64,000 nucleotides of DNA from Fidelibacterota bacterium 408169 (GTDB lineage Bacteria > Fidelibacterota > Marinisomatia > Marinisomatales > TCS55): positions 190,017 through 254,016 of the forward strand of contig NNSG01000001.1 in assembly GCA_002256485.1 (NCBI GenBank), given 5' to 3'. The translations under genes and the position numbers were made by a program. The notes below the pieces were generated by a model. That model saw only the letters and a list, made by a program, of their open reading frames with translations. It was not told the origin of the DNA and searched no databases. Shown one piece after another: positions 9,739-17,635 of this stretch (positions within the stretch are counted from its first letter, which is position 1; every line of letters starts with the position of its first letter).

Positions 9739-9775
9739 TTAAAATTCGTATTTTAAATCATTCATAATTTCACCT

Positions 9776-10729
9776 ATGAACAAAAATAAATTTATTCAAG
9801 AAACACGATCATTATTTATGATAATACTTGTGGCTTTTTTATTAAAGGTCACCTTAATAGAAGCGTATATCGTACCTACGGGAAGCATGGAAAAAACTAT
9901 CATGATCGGTGATTTTTTGATAGGCAATCGTTTTGTTTATGGAATGCGTACACCCGATTGGATTGGAATCCCTTATACCGATATAGGTTTTGATATTCCC
10001 TATTTTCGTTTTCCCAAGTACAGAGAACCGAAACAAAGTGATATCATTATTTTTAAATACCCTCGCGATCCTCATGTTAAATATGTAAAACGATGTGTAG
10101 CAGAACCGGGAGATACATTGGAAATCAGGAATAGAAAAGTATTTATCAACGGCAATGAATTCGAACTACCTGAACATGGTAGATTTATTTTACCAATAGC
10201 ATCGAGTCAGCAGAAAGATCAAAATATATTTATGGGTAAGGGAAACAAAGATAATTTTGCGAATACAATTATTCCGAAAAAAGATGATCGAATTCCTATC
10301 GAGCCTGAAACGGCCTTATTGGTAATGCAATTAATGTTGATGGATGGCCATGAATTAACGTTAAAAAATGTTGATGGTGAGTTTCATTTTACAATGAGAG
10401 ATCCATCTGACATTTATCGCCGAAAAGGTACTTATGATGTGTTTGATGAATATTATCCTAATGGGAATTTATTGAATCCCTGGTCCAAACATATGCCCAG
10501 AGGAGAATTGTTTTTTGATGGTAATCCCATTATGGATTTGCAAGAATATAAAGTTGAGCAGAATTATTATTGGGCAATGGGAGATAATCGTGACAATAGT
10601 CTTGATTCAAGATTTTGGGGCTTTGTACCTGAAAACTACATTTTAGGTGAAGCATTATTTGCTTACATGTCATTGAATTTGGATACGTGGATACCACGAT
10701 TTAATCGTATCGGAACAATTATAAGATAA
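9776..10729 (+). CDS. lepB: Signal peptidase I
   Basis: 317-residue type I leader peptidase that cleaves signal peptides at the outer face of the inner membrane. One N-terminal membrane segment (about 13-30) is followed by the nucleophile in PTGSMEKT (Ser37), the general-base Lys105 in YVKRCVAEPGD, and box E GDNRDNSLDSR near residue 271. The region between box D and box E is enlarged, as in Bacteroidota-type LepB. The ATG lacks a Shine-Dalgarno. Four secreted or membrane-anchored small genes follow. Confidence 0.96.
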   Translation: MNKNKFIQETRSLFMIILVAFLLKVTLIEAYIVPTGSMEKTIMIGDFLIGNRFVYGMRTPDWIGIPYTDIGFDIPYFRFPKYREPKQSDIIIFKYPRDPHVKYVKRCVAEPGDTLEIRNRKVFINGNEFELPEHGRFILPIASSQQKDQNIFMGKGNKDNFANTIIPKKDDRIPIEPETALLVMQLMLMDGHELTLKNVDGEFHFTMRDPSDIYRRKGTYDVFDEYYPNGNLLNPWSKHMPRGELFFDGNPIMDLQEYKVEQNYYWAMGDNRDNSLDSRFWGFVPENYILGEALFAYMSLNLDTWIPRFNRIGTIIR

Positions 10730-10812
10730 TATTTTTCATCTTGTTCTAACATTTCCTAGTTCGTATTTTTTCTTATTCAGGCGCAACCAAAAACAACGAG
10801 GTAAGGAATACA

Positions 10813-11529
10813 ATGAAGCGCATTATACTATCGCTTTACATATTTTCAATATTAATTGCACAAAATGAAATTGCTGAAAATGCAACCGATACAACAAATA
10901 CTGTTGTTGATACGACAGCTTTAAATGAGGAATCAAGTATAAATATCAATGAAGATATGAATCTAAACCTTGGTTTGGATTTTGGTTATAAAGGTTTCAA
11001 ATGGGGGAGCTCAATTTCCATTTTACCAAAATTAGATAATTTTGCAGATGCTCAAGCAAACTCAGACCAAAAATCAGTAAAACTAGTTGGAGTGTTAGGT
11101 TTGGATTCTGTAGAAGTGAATTATGTTTATTCGGATAGTGGTTTTTGGAAAGTTGAAATAGACTATGAATTAAATAATAATGATATTGATGAACAAATTG
11201 ACAAATTTATCAGATTAGAAAAAAATATTTCTGAAGTGTATGGAAATCCATTTTCGACTGAACAGACTGTCAATGGACCATCAAGTTCATATAGTAATAT
11301 TTTACATATTAAATATTCTCGATCTTTTTATAGATCTTCATGGAATGTTTATCCGGTAAGAATATTATTGATTTTAAGCGGCATTATTCAACAGCCCCAG
11401 ACAGAAAATAGCATTCTTGAAGGCGATTTAAGTATTTTGAAACTGGTTTACTATAATCCTGATTATATGCAATCTCCTGTAAATAAAGTAGAAAACCAAG
11501 AATTGCCATCTATTTATGATATTTATTAG
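10813..11529 (+). CDS. Putative secreted protein of unknown function
   Basis: 238 residues with a signal-peptide-like start (MKRIILSLYIFSILIAQ), a Thr/Asn/Asp-rich linker (20-50) and a globular part starting FKWGSSISIL. The FKWG start followed by alternating beta strands ending in a Y-G-N-P segment (VYGNPF, about residue 150) resembles small periplasmic proteins with a F-x-G-x-x-W-G motif, but I cannot assign a family. GAGGTAAGGA precedes the ATG. Probably part of a run with the next three genes. Confidence 0.75.
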   Translation: MKRIILSLYIFSILIAQNEIAENATDTTNTVVDTTALNEESSININEDMNLNLGLDFGYKGFKWGSSISILPKLDNFADAQANSDQKSVKLVGVLGLDSVEVNYVYSDSGFWKVEIDYELNNNDIDEQIDKFIRLEKNISEVYGNPFSTEQTVNGPSSSYSNILHIKYSRSFYRSSWNVYPVRILLILSGIIQQPQTENSILEGDLSILKLVYYNPDYMQSPVNKVENQELPSIYDIY

Positions 11530-11538
11530 AAGTCAGTA

Positions 11539-12024
11539 ATGATTCGTACTTTATTCTTTGTTATGTTAAGTGTGCAGTTTTCATTATGCCCAACGCCTCC
11601 ACGAATGATGCGCTCTTTTCATTATAATATATCTCAATCAAAAGCGCTTGAAATTAGCTATATTGTATTAGAAAAACTTGGTTATGAAATAGAATTCTTT
11701 ACAAAAGAAAGCCATCTAATAAAAACCTACCTATCACCAATAAAAAAAGATTTGCGCCGATATGATTATTCACTTGCTGTTTACGTAGAAGATCAAATAA
11801 ATGTTTTTATTATAGCGCAAAAACATGTTTTTAAACGAGGATCAGAAACTTCAATAGGAGGGGAAAAATCAATTACTGAAGTTGATGCAGTTGATTGGCT
11901 GCCATATTCATTACAGCAGAAAATATTTTGGCCATTAATTGAAGAATTTTCAAAATATGGTCTAAAGGAATTTCAAAATTTCACTTTATTTCAATCAGAA
12001 AAAATAAACATAGCTAATGTTTAA
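11539..12024 (+). CDS. Putative exported protein of unknown function
   Basis: 161 residues with a hydrophobic N-terminus (RTLFFVMLSVQFSLC) and then an alpha/beta domain beginning with Ser-Lys-Ala-Leu-Glu and containing basic patches (KKDLRRYDY, KHVFKRG). The SLC could mark a lipobox but has Leu at -1, which is unusual, so lipidation is doubtful. It starts 9 bp after the previous stop, consistent with an operon. No family recognised. Confidence 0.7.
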   Translation: MIRTLFFVMLSVQFSLCPTPPRMMRSFHYNISQSKALEISYIVLEKLGYEIEFFTKESHLIKTYLSPIKKDLRRYDYSLAVYVEDQINVFIIAQKHVFKRGSETSIGGEKSITEVDAVDWLPYSLQQKIFWPLIEEFSKYGLKEFQNFTLFQSEKINIANV

Positions 12025-12098
12025 AATAGCATTTGGTCTTTATAGTTAGAGTGTATCAATTTCAACAGATTTATCAATAGCTAAAATCACTTTTTATT

Positions 12099-12407
12099 AT
12101 GTCAGATAAAGTAATTTTAAACGAAAAATTGAAAAGCTTGCTTCAAGGTATTAATGAACAATACGGTTCAACTTTAACAGATGAATTGATTGTTCGCTTG
12201 GAAAACACGATTTTAGATTTCAACGAAGAAGTTGATGCATTGATGAATAAATTAAAGGAAAATGCGACAATAAAAGAAAAAATGATGGCAGAAATAAAGT
12301 CAGGAAAAACGGAAGATATATCAAATGAACAAACTCCTGATAATGTTTCTGAAGAAGACGTTCAAGAAATGAGCGAATGGGAAAAAAGACTCGAGTCACT
12401 AAGTTGA
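12099..12407 (+). CDS. Small acidic helical protein of unknown function
   Basis: 102 residues, almost wholly predicted helix with heptad-like spacing (LNEKLKSLLQGI, LEEALMNKLKE-type pattern), ending in a charged EEDVQEMSEWEKRLESL segment. There is no signal peptide or membrane segment. It precedes by 9 bp a membrane-anchored coiled-coil protein, which suggests that the two interact (inference). No family recognised. Confidence 0.65.
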   Translation: MSDKVILNEKLKSLLQGINEQYGSTLTDELIVRLENTILDFNEEVDALMNKLKENATIKEKMMAEIKSGKTEDISNEQTPDNVSEEDVQEMSEWEKRLESLS

Positions 12408-12416
12408 GGAATAAAA

Positions 12417-12920
12417 ATGTCAGTTAAAGATAAAATTATATTTAGTTTACTAGCTGTTTTATTAGTTGCCGGTGGATATTTTCAATATATGTCCGGTGAA
12501 ATGATAAAACGAATGGATGTATTAAACACAAATGATGCAGAACATGTAGATGTAGTTCAAAATGAATTTCGTGAAGATCTACGGAAATTAAATCTACAAT
12601 TTATTGGTAGGGGAAAACACGTTCGGAAAGCTCAGCAAGATATTATTGCCAATACAAATTTAATTAATGCAACTGCAGATTCTCTTGCTGATTTAATTTC
12701 TGAAGTACAATTTAACCTGGATGAATTGGATCGTGATGTAAGTAAACGTTTTGTGGATGTGGAAATGGATATATCTGATTTGGAAGATGATTTTAATAGA
12801 AATAGACGGAAAACAAGTCAGACATTATCAGAAATTCAGCAGTCAATTACTTTATTACAAACAGATATGAACGAAGTTAAAGATAAGGTATTTGAAAAGG
12901 ATAAGAAGAAAAAGAATTAA
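12417..12920 (+). CDS. Membrane-anchored coiled-coil protein
   Basis: 167 residues: one N-terminal membrane segment (about 7-24, IIFSLLAVLLVAGGYFQYM), then a long helical coiled coil rich in Leu, Asp and Glu, with a Lys-rich end (EKDKKKKN). The topology is that of a bitopic protein with a periplasmic or cytoplasmic coiled coil. GAGGAATAAAA precedes the ATG. It is the last gene of the lepB-side run; a terminator follows. Function unknown. Confidence 0.7.
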   Translation: MSVKDKIIFSLLAVLLVAGGYFQYMSGEMIKRMDVLNTNDAEHVDVVQNEFREDLRKLNLQFIGRGKHVRKAQQDIIANTNLINATADSLADLISEVQFNLDELDRDVSKRFVDVEMDISDLEDDFNRNRRKTSQTLSEIQQSITLLQTDMNEVKDKVFEKDKKKKN

Positions 12921-12945
12921 GATTTAGGATTATTATATTTTTTAT

Positions 12946-12980
12946 AAAAAAAGGGATAATTTTTGTCCCTTTTTATTTTT
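12946..12980 (+). terminator. Rho-independent terminator after the lepB-side gene run
   Basis: Stem AAAAAGGGA (12948-12956) / TCCCTTTTT (12966-12974) with a 9-nt loop and a following T-rich tail. The A/T flanks make it potentially bidirectional. Confidence 0.8.
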
Positions 12981-13135
12981 GTATATGAAATGACTAAATT
13001 ATAAATAAGCATTAGGATTTCTTACTTGAATTCAATTTTCTGTTTAAAGAATTAGTTGAAGTAAATGAATATATGAATAGTCGTTTCACCGTATATAAAA
13101 ACGATGAGTCAGCAGAAGGAAAGTATGAAGTATCA

Positions 13136-13192
13136 GTATAAAAATTGGGGTAGATTTCACAATGACCTCGGTGCAAAGTGAAAATCTACCCC
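13136..13192 (-). terminator. Long hairpin downstream of tRNA-Leu, probable terminator
   Basis: On the minus strand a 14-15 bp stem with one bulge (arms 13178-13192 and 13147-13160) is followed by AATTTTTAT, 91 bp past the tRNA-Leu 3' end. The loop of 17 nt and the length of the stem are larger than usual for a simple terminator, so a palindromic repeat element is an alternative. Confidence 0.6.
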
Positions 13193-13283
13193 TTCCACAT
13201 ACCAAAGGTACCAAACCAGCACCTTCGTATTTAAAGTAAAAGTTTAAACACGAAAAATGCAAGAAAAAAATGAACGAAATTAG

Positions 13284-13367
13284 TGCCGAGGGCCGGAGTC
13301 GAACCGGCACGAGGAAAGCCTCATTGGTTTTTGAGACCAACGCGTCTACCAATTCCGCCACCCCGGC
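13284..13367 (-). tRNA. tRNA-Leu(CAA)
   Basis: Minus-strand class II tRNA. Acceptor GCCGGGG pairs with CCTCGGC, anticodon loop CTCAAAA gives CAA (reads UUG), variable arm stem GAGG/CCTC, T arm GGTTCGACTCC. Discriminator A; CCA is not encoded. Confidence 0.95.
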
Positions 13368-13448
13368 ATATTTCGATGAATAAAATTAGACTATTTATTA
13401 AAATAATATCAATATATTTAAACGCATTTTAAAAGGAGTTTGATCATA

Positions 13449-15230
13449 ATGAGCTATACAACAATAGCAGAAATGTTTTTTCAGAGTATTGAAAAATATG
13501 CAGACAATCCTGCATTTTTTGATAAGATCAATGGCGAATGGAAGGGTAAAACTTATAAAGAAGCGGGTGAGATAGTAAAAAATCTTGCAAGCGGATTAGC
13601 TTCATTAGGTGTTCAAAGGGGCGATAAGATTGCCATTCTCTCTACCAATACATCGAAATGGGCATATGCAGATTATGCTATTACAGGATTGGGAGCAGTA
13701 ACTGTAACTGTATATCCAACATTAACGAATCCTCAAATAAATTATATTTTCGATGATTCTGAAACACATTATGCGTTTGTTGAAAATAAAGATCAATTGA
13801 GTAAAATAAAATCATTATTGCAAAAATGCGAACATATGAAAACATATATAATCATGGATGATTCTGTTTCTGACGATGTTGATGTAATTGGTTTCAGTCA
13901 ATTATTAGAAAAAGGTATTGCTTTCAAGAATGAAACAAAATTTGACCTGGAAGCAATTTCCAATACAATTAAACCGGATGATTTATTGACATTAATTTAT
14001 ACGAGTGGTACAACAGGAAATCCAAAGGGTGCCATGCTTTCTCATAAAAATTTAGTGTCTAATATCTTAAGCGGCAGAAAATCAATATATATTGATGAAA
14101 GTGACGTTTTCTTATCTTTTTTGCCTTTAAGCCATGTTTTTGAACGAATGGTAGGCCATTTTACCGGACTCTCATCCGGAGGTCGCGTTTATTATGCTGA
14201 AAGCATTGATTCTGTAGCAGAAAATATGGGTGAAGTTAAACCGACAGTCATGGCCAGTGTTCCTCGGCTTTATGAAAAAATGTATGCTAAAGTACTTGAT
14301 AAAGTGAGTAATGATCCTCCATTACGTCAAAAGATTTTTTGGTGGGCTATTGGAATTGGTAAAGAAGCTATGCCATTTATTTGTAAAAACAGCCGGCCAG
14401 GCGGATGGTTAGGGTTCAAGTTTGGACTAGCTGAAAAACTGGTATTTTCAAAGATAAAAGAACGTGTTGGAGGGCGATTAAGATTCTTTGTCTCAGGTGG
14501 TGCGCCTTTATCCCAGGAAATAGCGGAATTTTTTGCCGCCGCAAATATTATAATTCTCGAAGGATATGGTTTAACCGAGACAAGTCCTGTGATAACAAAT
14601 AATAGACTTGAGCATGTAAAGTTTGGAACGGTCGGAAAACCAATCGAAGGTGTGGAGGTTAAGATTGCTGAAGATGGTGAAATCATTTGCCGAGGAGATA
14701 ATGTGATGCTGGGTTATTATAACAATGAAACTGAAACAAGAGCCGCAATTGATGATGGCGGGTGGTTTCATACAGGTGATATAGGTGAATTTGATGAAGA
14801 TGGATTTTTAAGAATTACCGATAGAAAAAAGAATATTATTGTTACTTCCGGAGGTAAGAATATTGCTCCAGCTCCAATGGAAAACGCTCTTGTAGCATCA
14901 AAATATGTCGAACAAGTAATTGTTGTAGGAGATAGAAGAAATTTTATTTCAGCATTGATTGTGGCAGCACCTGAAGCATTAAATGAATGGGCGAATAAAA
15001 AGAAAATTTCTGATGATATAATAAACAATGAACAAACAATTGAATTGTTTGAGGAAGTTGTCAATAAAGCCATGTCTGGATTTGCACAATACGAAACAAT
15101 AAAGAAATTTAAATTAGTCGCTGATGAATGGTCTGTGGAAACTGGTGAATTAACCCCTACTCTTAAAGTAAAACGTAAGGTAGTTGAGGAAAAGTACGCA
15201 GATTTAATAGATAGCATATATCAAGCATAA
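13449..15230 (+). CDS. fadD: Long-chain acyl-CoA synthetase (AMP-forming)
   Basis: 593-residue ANL-superfamily ligase that activates fatty acids to acyl-CoA via acyl-AMP. The P-loop motif LIYTSGTTGNPKGAMLSH (about 183-200), GYGLTETSP (about 375) and the hinge region GWFHTGDIGEFDEDGFLRITDRKK (about 440) are intact. The ATG at 13449 is chosen because AGGAG lies 10 bp upstream; an in-frame TTG at 13440 is too close to it. It resembles the FAA1-type long-chain family (large N-terminal domain, LSHVFERMVGH). Followed 39 bp later by gpsA, linking fatty acid activation and glycerophospholipid precursor supply. Confidence 0.93.
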   Translation: MSYTTIAEMFFQSIEKYADNPAFFDKINGEWKGKTYKEAGEIVKNLASGLASLGVQRGDKIAILSTNTSKWAYADYAITGLGAVTVTVYPTLTNPQINYIFDDSETHYAFVENKDQLSKIKSLLQKCEHMKTYIIMDDSVSDDVDVIGFSQLLEKGIAFKNETKFDLEAISNTIKPDDLLTLIYTSGTTGNPKGAMLSHKNLVSNILSGRKSIYIDESDVFLSFLPLSHVFERMVGHFTGLSSGGRVYYAESIDSVAENMGEVKPTVMASVPRLYEKMYAKVLDKVSNDPPLRQKIFWWAIGIGKEAMPFICKNSRPGGWLGFKFGLAEKLVFSKIKERVGGRLRFFVSGGAPLSQEIAEFFAAANIIILEGYGLTETSPVITNNRLEHVKFGTVGKPIEGVEVKIAEDGEIICRGDNVMLGYYNNETETRAAIDDGGWFHTGDIGEFDEDGFLRITDRKKNIIVTSGGKNIAPAPMENALVASKYVEQVIVVGDRRNFISALIVAAPEALNEWANKKKISDDIINNEQTIELFEEVVNKAMSGFAQYETIKKFKLVADEWSVETGELTPTLKVKRKVVEEKYADLIDSIYQA

Positions 15231-15269
15231 CATTCATTAGCTTAAACTAATTCATTATCTAAATATTCC

Positions 15270-16256
15270 ATGGGTAAAATTTCAATACTAGGTACAGGCA
15301 GTTGGGGGTCGGCTATAGGAGAGTCTTTAGCACAAAATGGTCATGATGTAACTCTTTGGCAGCGGGATTTTCAAAAAGCCAAAAAGATGCAAGATTTGCG
15401 TAAACATATCTTTATCGACAATTTTACTTTCTCTGATAATATCAATTTCACTTCCAATTTGGAGTCTGCTCTAAATAATGTAGACATAATAGTAGTTGCC
15501 GTACCATCCCACAGTGTTCGTGAATTAATTTCTCAAGCAAATAAATTTATAAATGACAGTATTGTCATCGTTAATATAGCCAAGGGTTTAGAAATTGATT
15601 CATTATTGACGATGAGTGCTGTGATTTGCGAAGAAACTGATGGAGTCAGTATAGTTTCATTATATGGTCCTAGCCATGCAGAGGAAGTTGTGAAGAAAAT
15701 TCCAACAACATTGGTGGCTGCATCAACAGATGAAAATGCACGTAAAATGGTACAGAAAATATTTTCCTCATCTGTGTTACGGGTATATACAAATAATGAC
15801 ATTCTAGGTATAGAATTAGGTGGTTCATTAAAAAACGTTATTGCAATTGCTGCAGGAATATGTGACGGAATCGGATTTGGCGATAATACGAAAGCAGCAA
15901 TCTTAACAAGGGGAATCGCTGAAATGACACGTTTGGGTGTCGCCATGGGAGCGCTAGAAAAAACTTTTGCCGGATTGAGTGGCATAGGAGATTTATTTGT
16001 TACATGCTCAAGTAAATATAGTAGAAATCGCTTTGTAGGTGAGGAAATTGGAAGAGGTAAAAAATTAGATGAAATATTATCTGAAATGAAAATGGTTGCT
16101 GAAGGAGTTAAAACAGCAAAAGCTGTCCATCAATTATGTCAAAAACACATAGTTGAGATGCCAATTTCTTTGGCAGTTTATAATGTTCTTTATAATAATA
16201 AAGACCCTCGTGAATCTGTTAAAGAACTTATGTCTAGGGATTTAGTATCAGAATAG
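15270..16256 (+). CDS. gpsA: Glycerol-3-phosphate dehydrogenase [NAD(P)+]
   Basis: 328 residues. Rossmann motif GTGSWGSAIGESLAQNGHDV at 8-27; GLEIDSL, SLYGPSHAEEV and LGGSLKNVIAIAAGICDGIGFGDNTKAAILTRG (family signature with catalytic Lys) are complete. It reduces dihydroxyacetone phosphate to sn-glycerol-3-phosphate for phospholipid synthesis. Length is normal. tRNA-Arg(CCU) follows 53 bp after the stop. Confidence 0.96.
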   Translation: MGKISILGTGSWGSAIGESLAQNGHDVTLWQRDFQKAKKMQDLRKHIFIDNFTFSDNINFTSNLESALNNVDIIVVAVPSHSVRELISQANKFINDSIVIVNIAKGLEIDSLLTMSAVICEETDGVSIVSLYGPSHAEEVVKKIPTTLVAASTDENARKMVQKIFSSSVLRVYTNNDILGIELGGSLKNVIAIAAGICDGIGFGDNTKAAILTRGIAEMTRLGVAMGALEKTFAGLSGIGDLFVTCSSKYSRNRFVGEEIGRGKKLDEILSEMKMVAEGVKTAKAVHQLCQKHIVEMPISLAVYNVLYNNKDPRESVKELMSRDLVSE

Positions 16257-16309
16257 ATTTCCCACTTTTACCCTCATTACAACCATTGTAATTTTGACAT
16301 CAGAATAAC

Positions 16310-16383
16310 GCCCACATAGCTCAGCAGGATAGAGCGACTGCCTCCTAAGCAGTAGGCCAGAGGTTCGAATCCTCTTGTGGGCA
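16310..16383 (+). tRNA. tRNA-Arg(CCU)
   Basis: 74 nt cloverleaf: acceptor GCCCACA/TGTGGGC, D arm GCTC...GAGC, anticodon stem ACTGC/GCAGT with loop CTCCTAA (CCU), T arm AGAGGTTCGAATCCTCT. No encoded CCA. Confidence 0.96.
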
Positions 16384-16418
16384 CAGTAAATAATAAACAT
16401 GAAGGAGAAAAATAATTA

Positions 16419-17108
16419 ATGCTTAAAGCAAGAAAAAGAATTACGAAGAAAGAAATTAAACATGATCCTTTTTTGGAATCAATTTATCAAACGAAGGAAT
16501 ATTTTGAGAAAAACGTAAAAGTTATTACCCGAGCAGGAATTGGATTAGTTGTAGTTTTAATTGCATTATATATGTTCAATAAAAATTTAAATGCAGAAAG
16601 AAATGCTTCTGAAGCAGCATTAGGTAAAGCAATCGTCAATTTAGGTATTGGTGATAGAGATAATGGACTTTTACAATTAGAACTTCTTATTGATGATTAT
16701 CCCGGATCTGATGCAGCTCAACGTGGGACATTTATGCTAGCCAGATTATATTATGAGCAAAAAGATTTTTTAACTGCTGAATCATATCTCCTGGATTTTC
16801 TCGATGACCCTACTACAGAATTTCGTGCCGGTGCTTTAATGATTATGGCAGATATAGAAAAAATAAATGGAAATACTTCCTCTGAAGAAAATTATATAAA
16901 AGAAGCTATTAAATATGCTTCAAGCGGCTCTGAAAAGGATAAATTCTCGTTAGAGCTTGCTGATCTTTTCCTGAGATCAGGTAATTATGCCGATGCCCGT
17001 GAATTGATTGAGCCCATATATAATAAATACGATAAAAACTCTACTTTGTATAATAAGTCAGAAGAAATACTAGGGTATCTCCACACATTCTCTTCCGACG
17101 AACAATAA
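16419..17108 (+). CDS. Membrane-anchored TPR-repeat protein (YfgM-like)
   Basis: 229 residues: basic cytoplasmic N-terminus, one membrane segment (about 40-58, AGIGLVVVLIALYMF), and TPR-like helical pairs outside (ALGKAIVNLGIGDRDNGLLQLELLIDDYP; TFMLARLYYEQKDFLTAE; ELADLFLRSGNYADARELIE). This is the topology of YfgM, an ancillary protein of the Sec translocon, but sequence alone does not prove that role. AAGGAG lies 13 bp upstream of the ATG. It precedes the rimP operon, separated by a hairpin. Confidence 0.8.
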   Translation: MLKARKRITKKEIKHDPFLESIYQTKEYFEKNVKVITRAGIGLVVVLIALYMFNKNLNAERNASEAALGKAIVNLGIGDRDNGLLQLELLIDDYPGSDAAQRGTFMLARLYYEQKDFLTAESYLLDFLDDPTTEFRAGALMIMADIEKINGNTSSEENYIKEAIKYASSGSEKDKFSLELADLFLRSGNYADARELIEPIYNKYDKNSTLYNKSEEILGYLHTFSSDEQ

Positions 17109-17110
17109 CC

Positions 17111-17139
17111 TTGTAAACATCATCATTAGGCTTTAATTT
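17111..17139 (+). promoter_or_regulatory. Candidate sigma70-type promoter for the rimP-pnp operon
   Basis: TTGTAA (17111-17116), 17-bp spacer, TAATTT (17134-17139), just after the TPR gene and 47 bp before rimP. The predicted start would fall at the beginning of the hairpin at 17146. Confidence 0.4.
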
Positions 17140-17145
17140 TGCCGC

Positions 17146-17182
17146 CGAAAAGTGGGTTCAAGGCCCACTTTTCGTTTGTTTA
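17146..17182 (+). terminator. Strong hairpin before rimP (terminator or 5' leader hairpin)
   Basis: Perfect 11-bp stem CGAAAAGTGGG (17146-17156) / CCCACTTTTCG (17164-17174), 7-nt loop, then TTTGTTTA. rimP starts 12 bp after the stem, which leaves no room for a promoter between them. It therefore acts either as an attenuator of read-through from the TPR gene or as a 5'-end hairpin on the operon mRNA. Confidence 0.65.
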
Positions 17183-17185
17183 CAC

Positions 17186-17623
17186 ATGGAAGATTTAAAA
17201 CATAAAATAGAGCAATTACTCCCAAAAGGAGTTTTCCTGATGGATATGAATGAAGATCCTCATAAGGCATTGTTGCGTTGTTTTATAGATAGTGAAGATG
17301 CTATATCGCTGGATTTAACGACATTGATTGCGAAATCGATCCGGAATTCAGGTTTGCTCGATACGATATTTCCCCAAGGAACTTCTTTAGAAGTAACAAC
17401 ATTAGGCCTTTCTGAACCATTAACACAGCCTTTTCAATACAGAAAAAATGTAGGCCGCTTGATGAATTTAACCTATGATAAAAAAGGGTATCGTAAGCAT
17501 ACAGAAGCAGAATTAGTTGGTTTTAAAGATAGTATTTTATTTCTTAAAAATGAGAATAAAGGCCATTTCCAGTTGGCATTAGAAAATATATTACAAGCAA
17601 AAATAATTGTTCAATTTAATTGA
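17186..17623 (+). CDS. rimP: Ribosome maturation factor RimP
   Basis: 145 residues, normal size. It has the two-domain layout (alpha/beta N-domain with LRCFIDSEDAISLDLTTLIAKSI; C-terminal SH3-like barrel from about 85) and the family signature LEVTTLGLSEPLTQPFQYRKNVG, a variant of the usual VSSPGLDRPL...F-R-R-x-G. It assists 30S assembly. First gene of the conserved rimP-nusA-infB block, which supports identity despite weak similarity. No Shine-Dalgarno precedes the ATG. Confidence 0.88.
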   Translation: MEDLKHKIEQLLPKGVFLMDMNEDPHKALLRCFIDSEDAISLDLTTLIAKSIRNSGLLDTIFPQGTSLEVTTLGLSEPLTQPFQYRKNVGRLMNLTYDKKGYRKHTEAELVGFKDSILFLKNENKGHFQLALENILQAKIIVQFN

Positions 17624-17635
17624 TACGGAGGAATT

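Noticed and set aside
13086-13361. Minus-strand open frame starting AELVDALVSKT
   Set aside because: It is the well-known spurious translation of a tRNA-Leu gene and its downstream hairpin.
14768-15217. Minus-strand frame of 149 codons opposite the acyl-CoA ligase
   Set aside because: Codon composition (Ser/Ile/Leu-rich) and position are those of an antisense shadow of a conserved gene.
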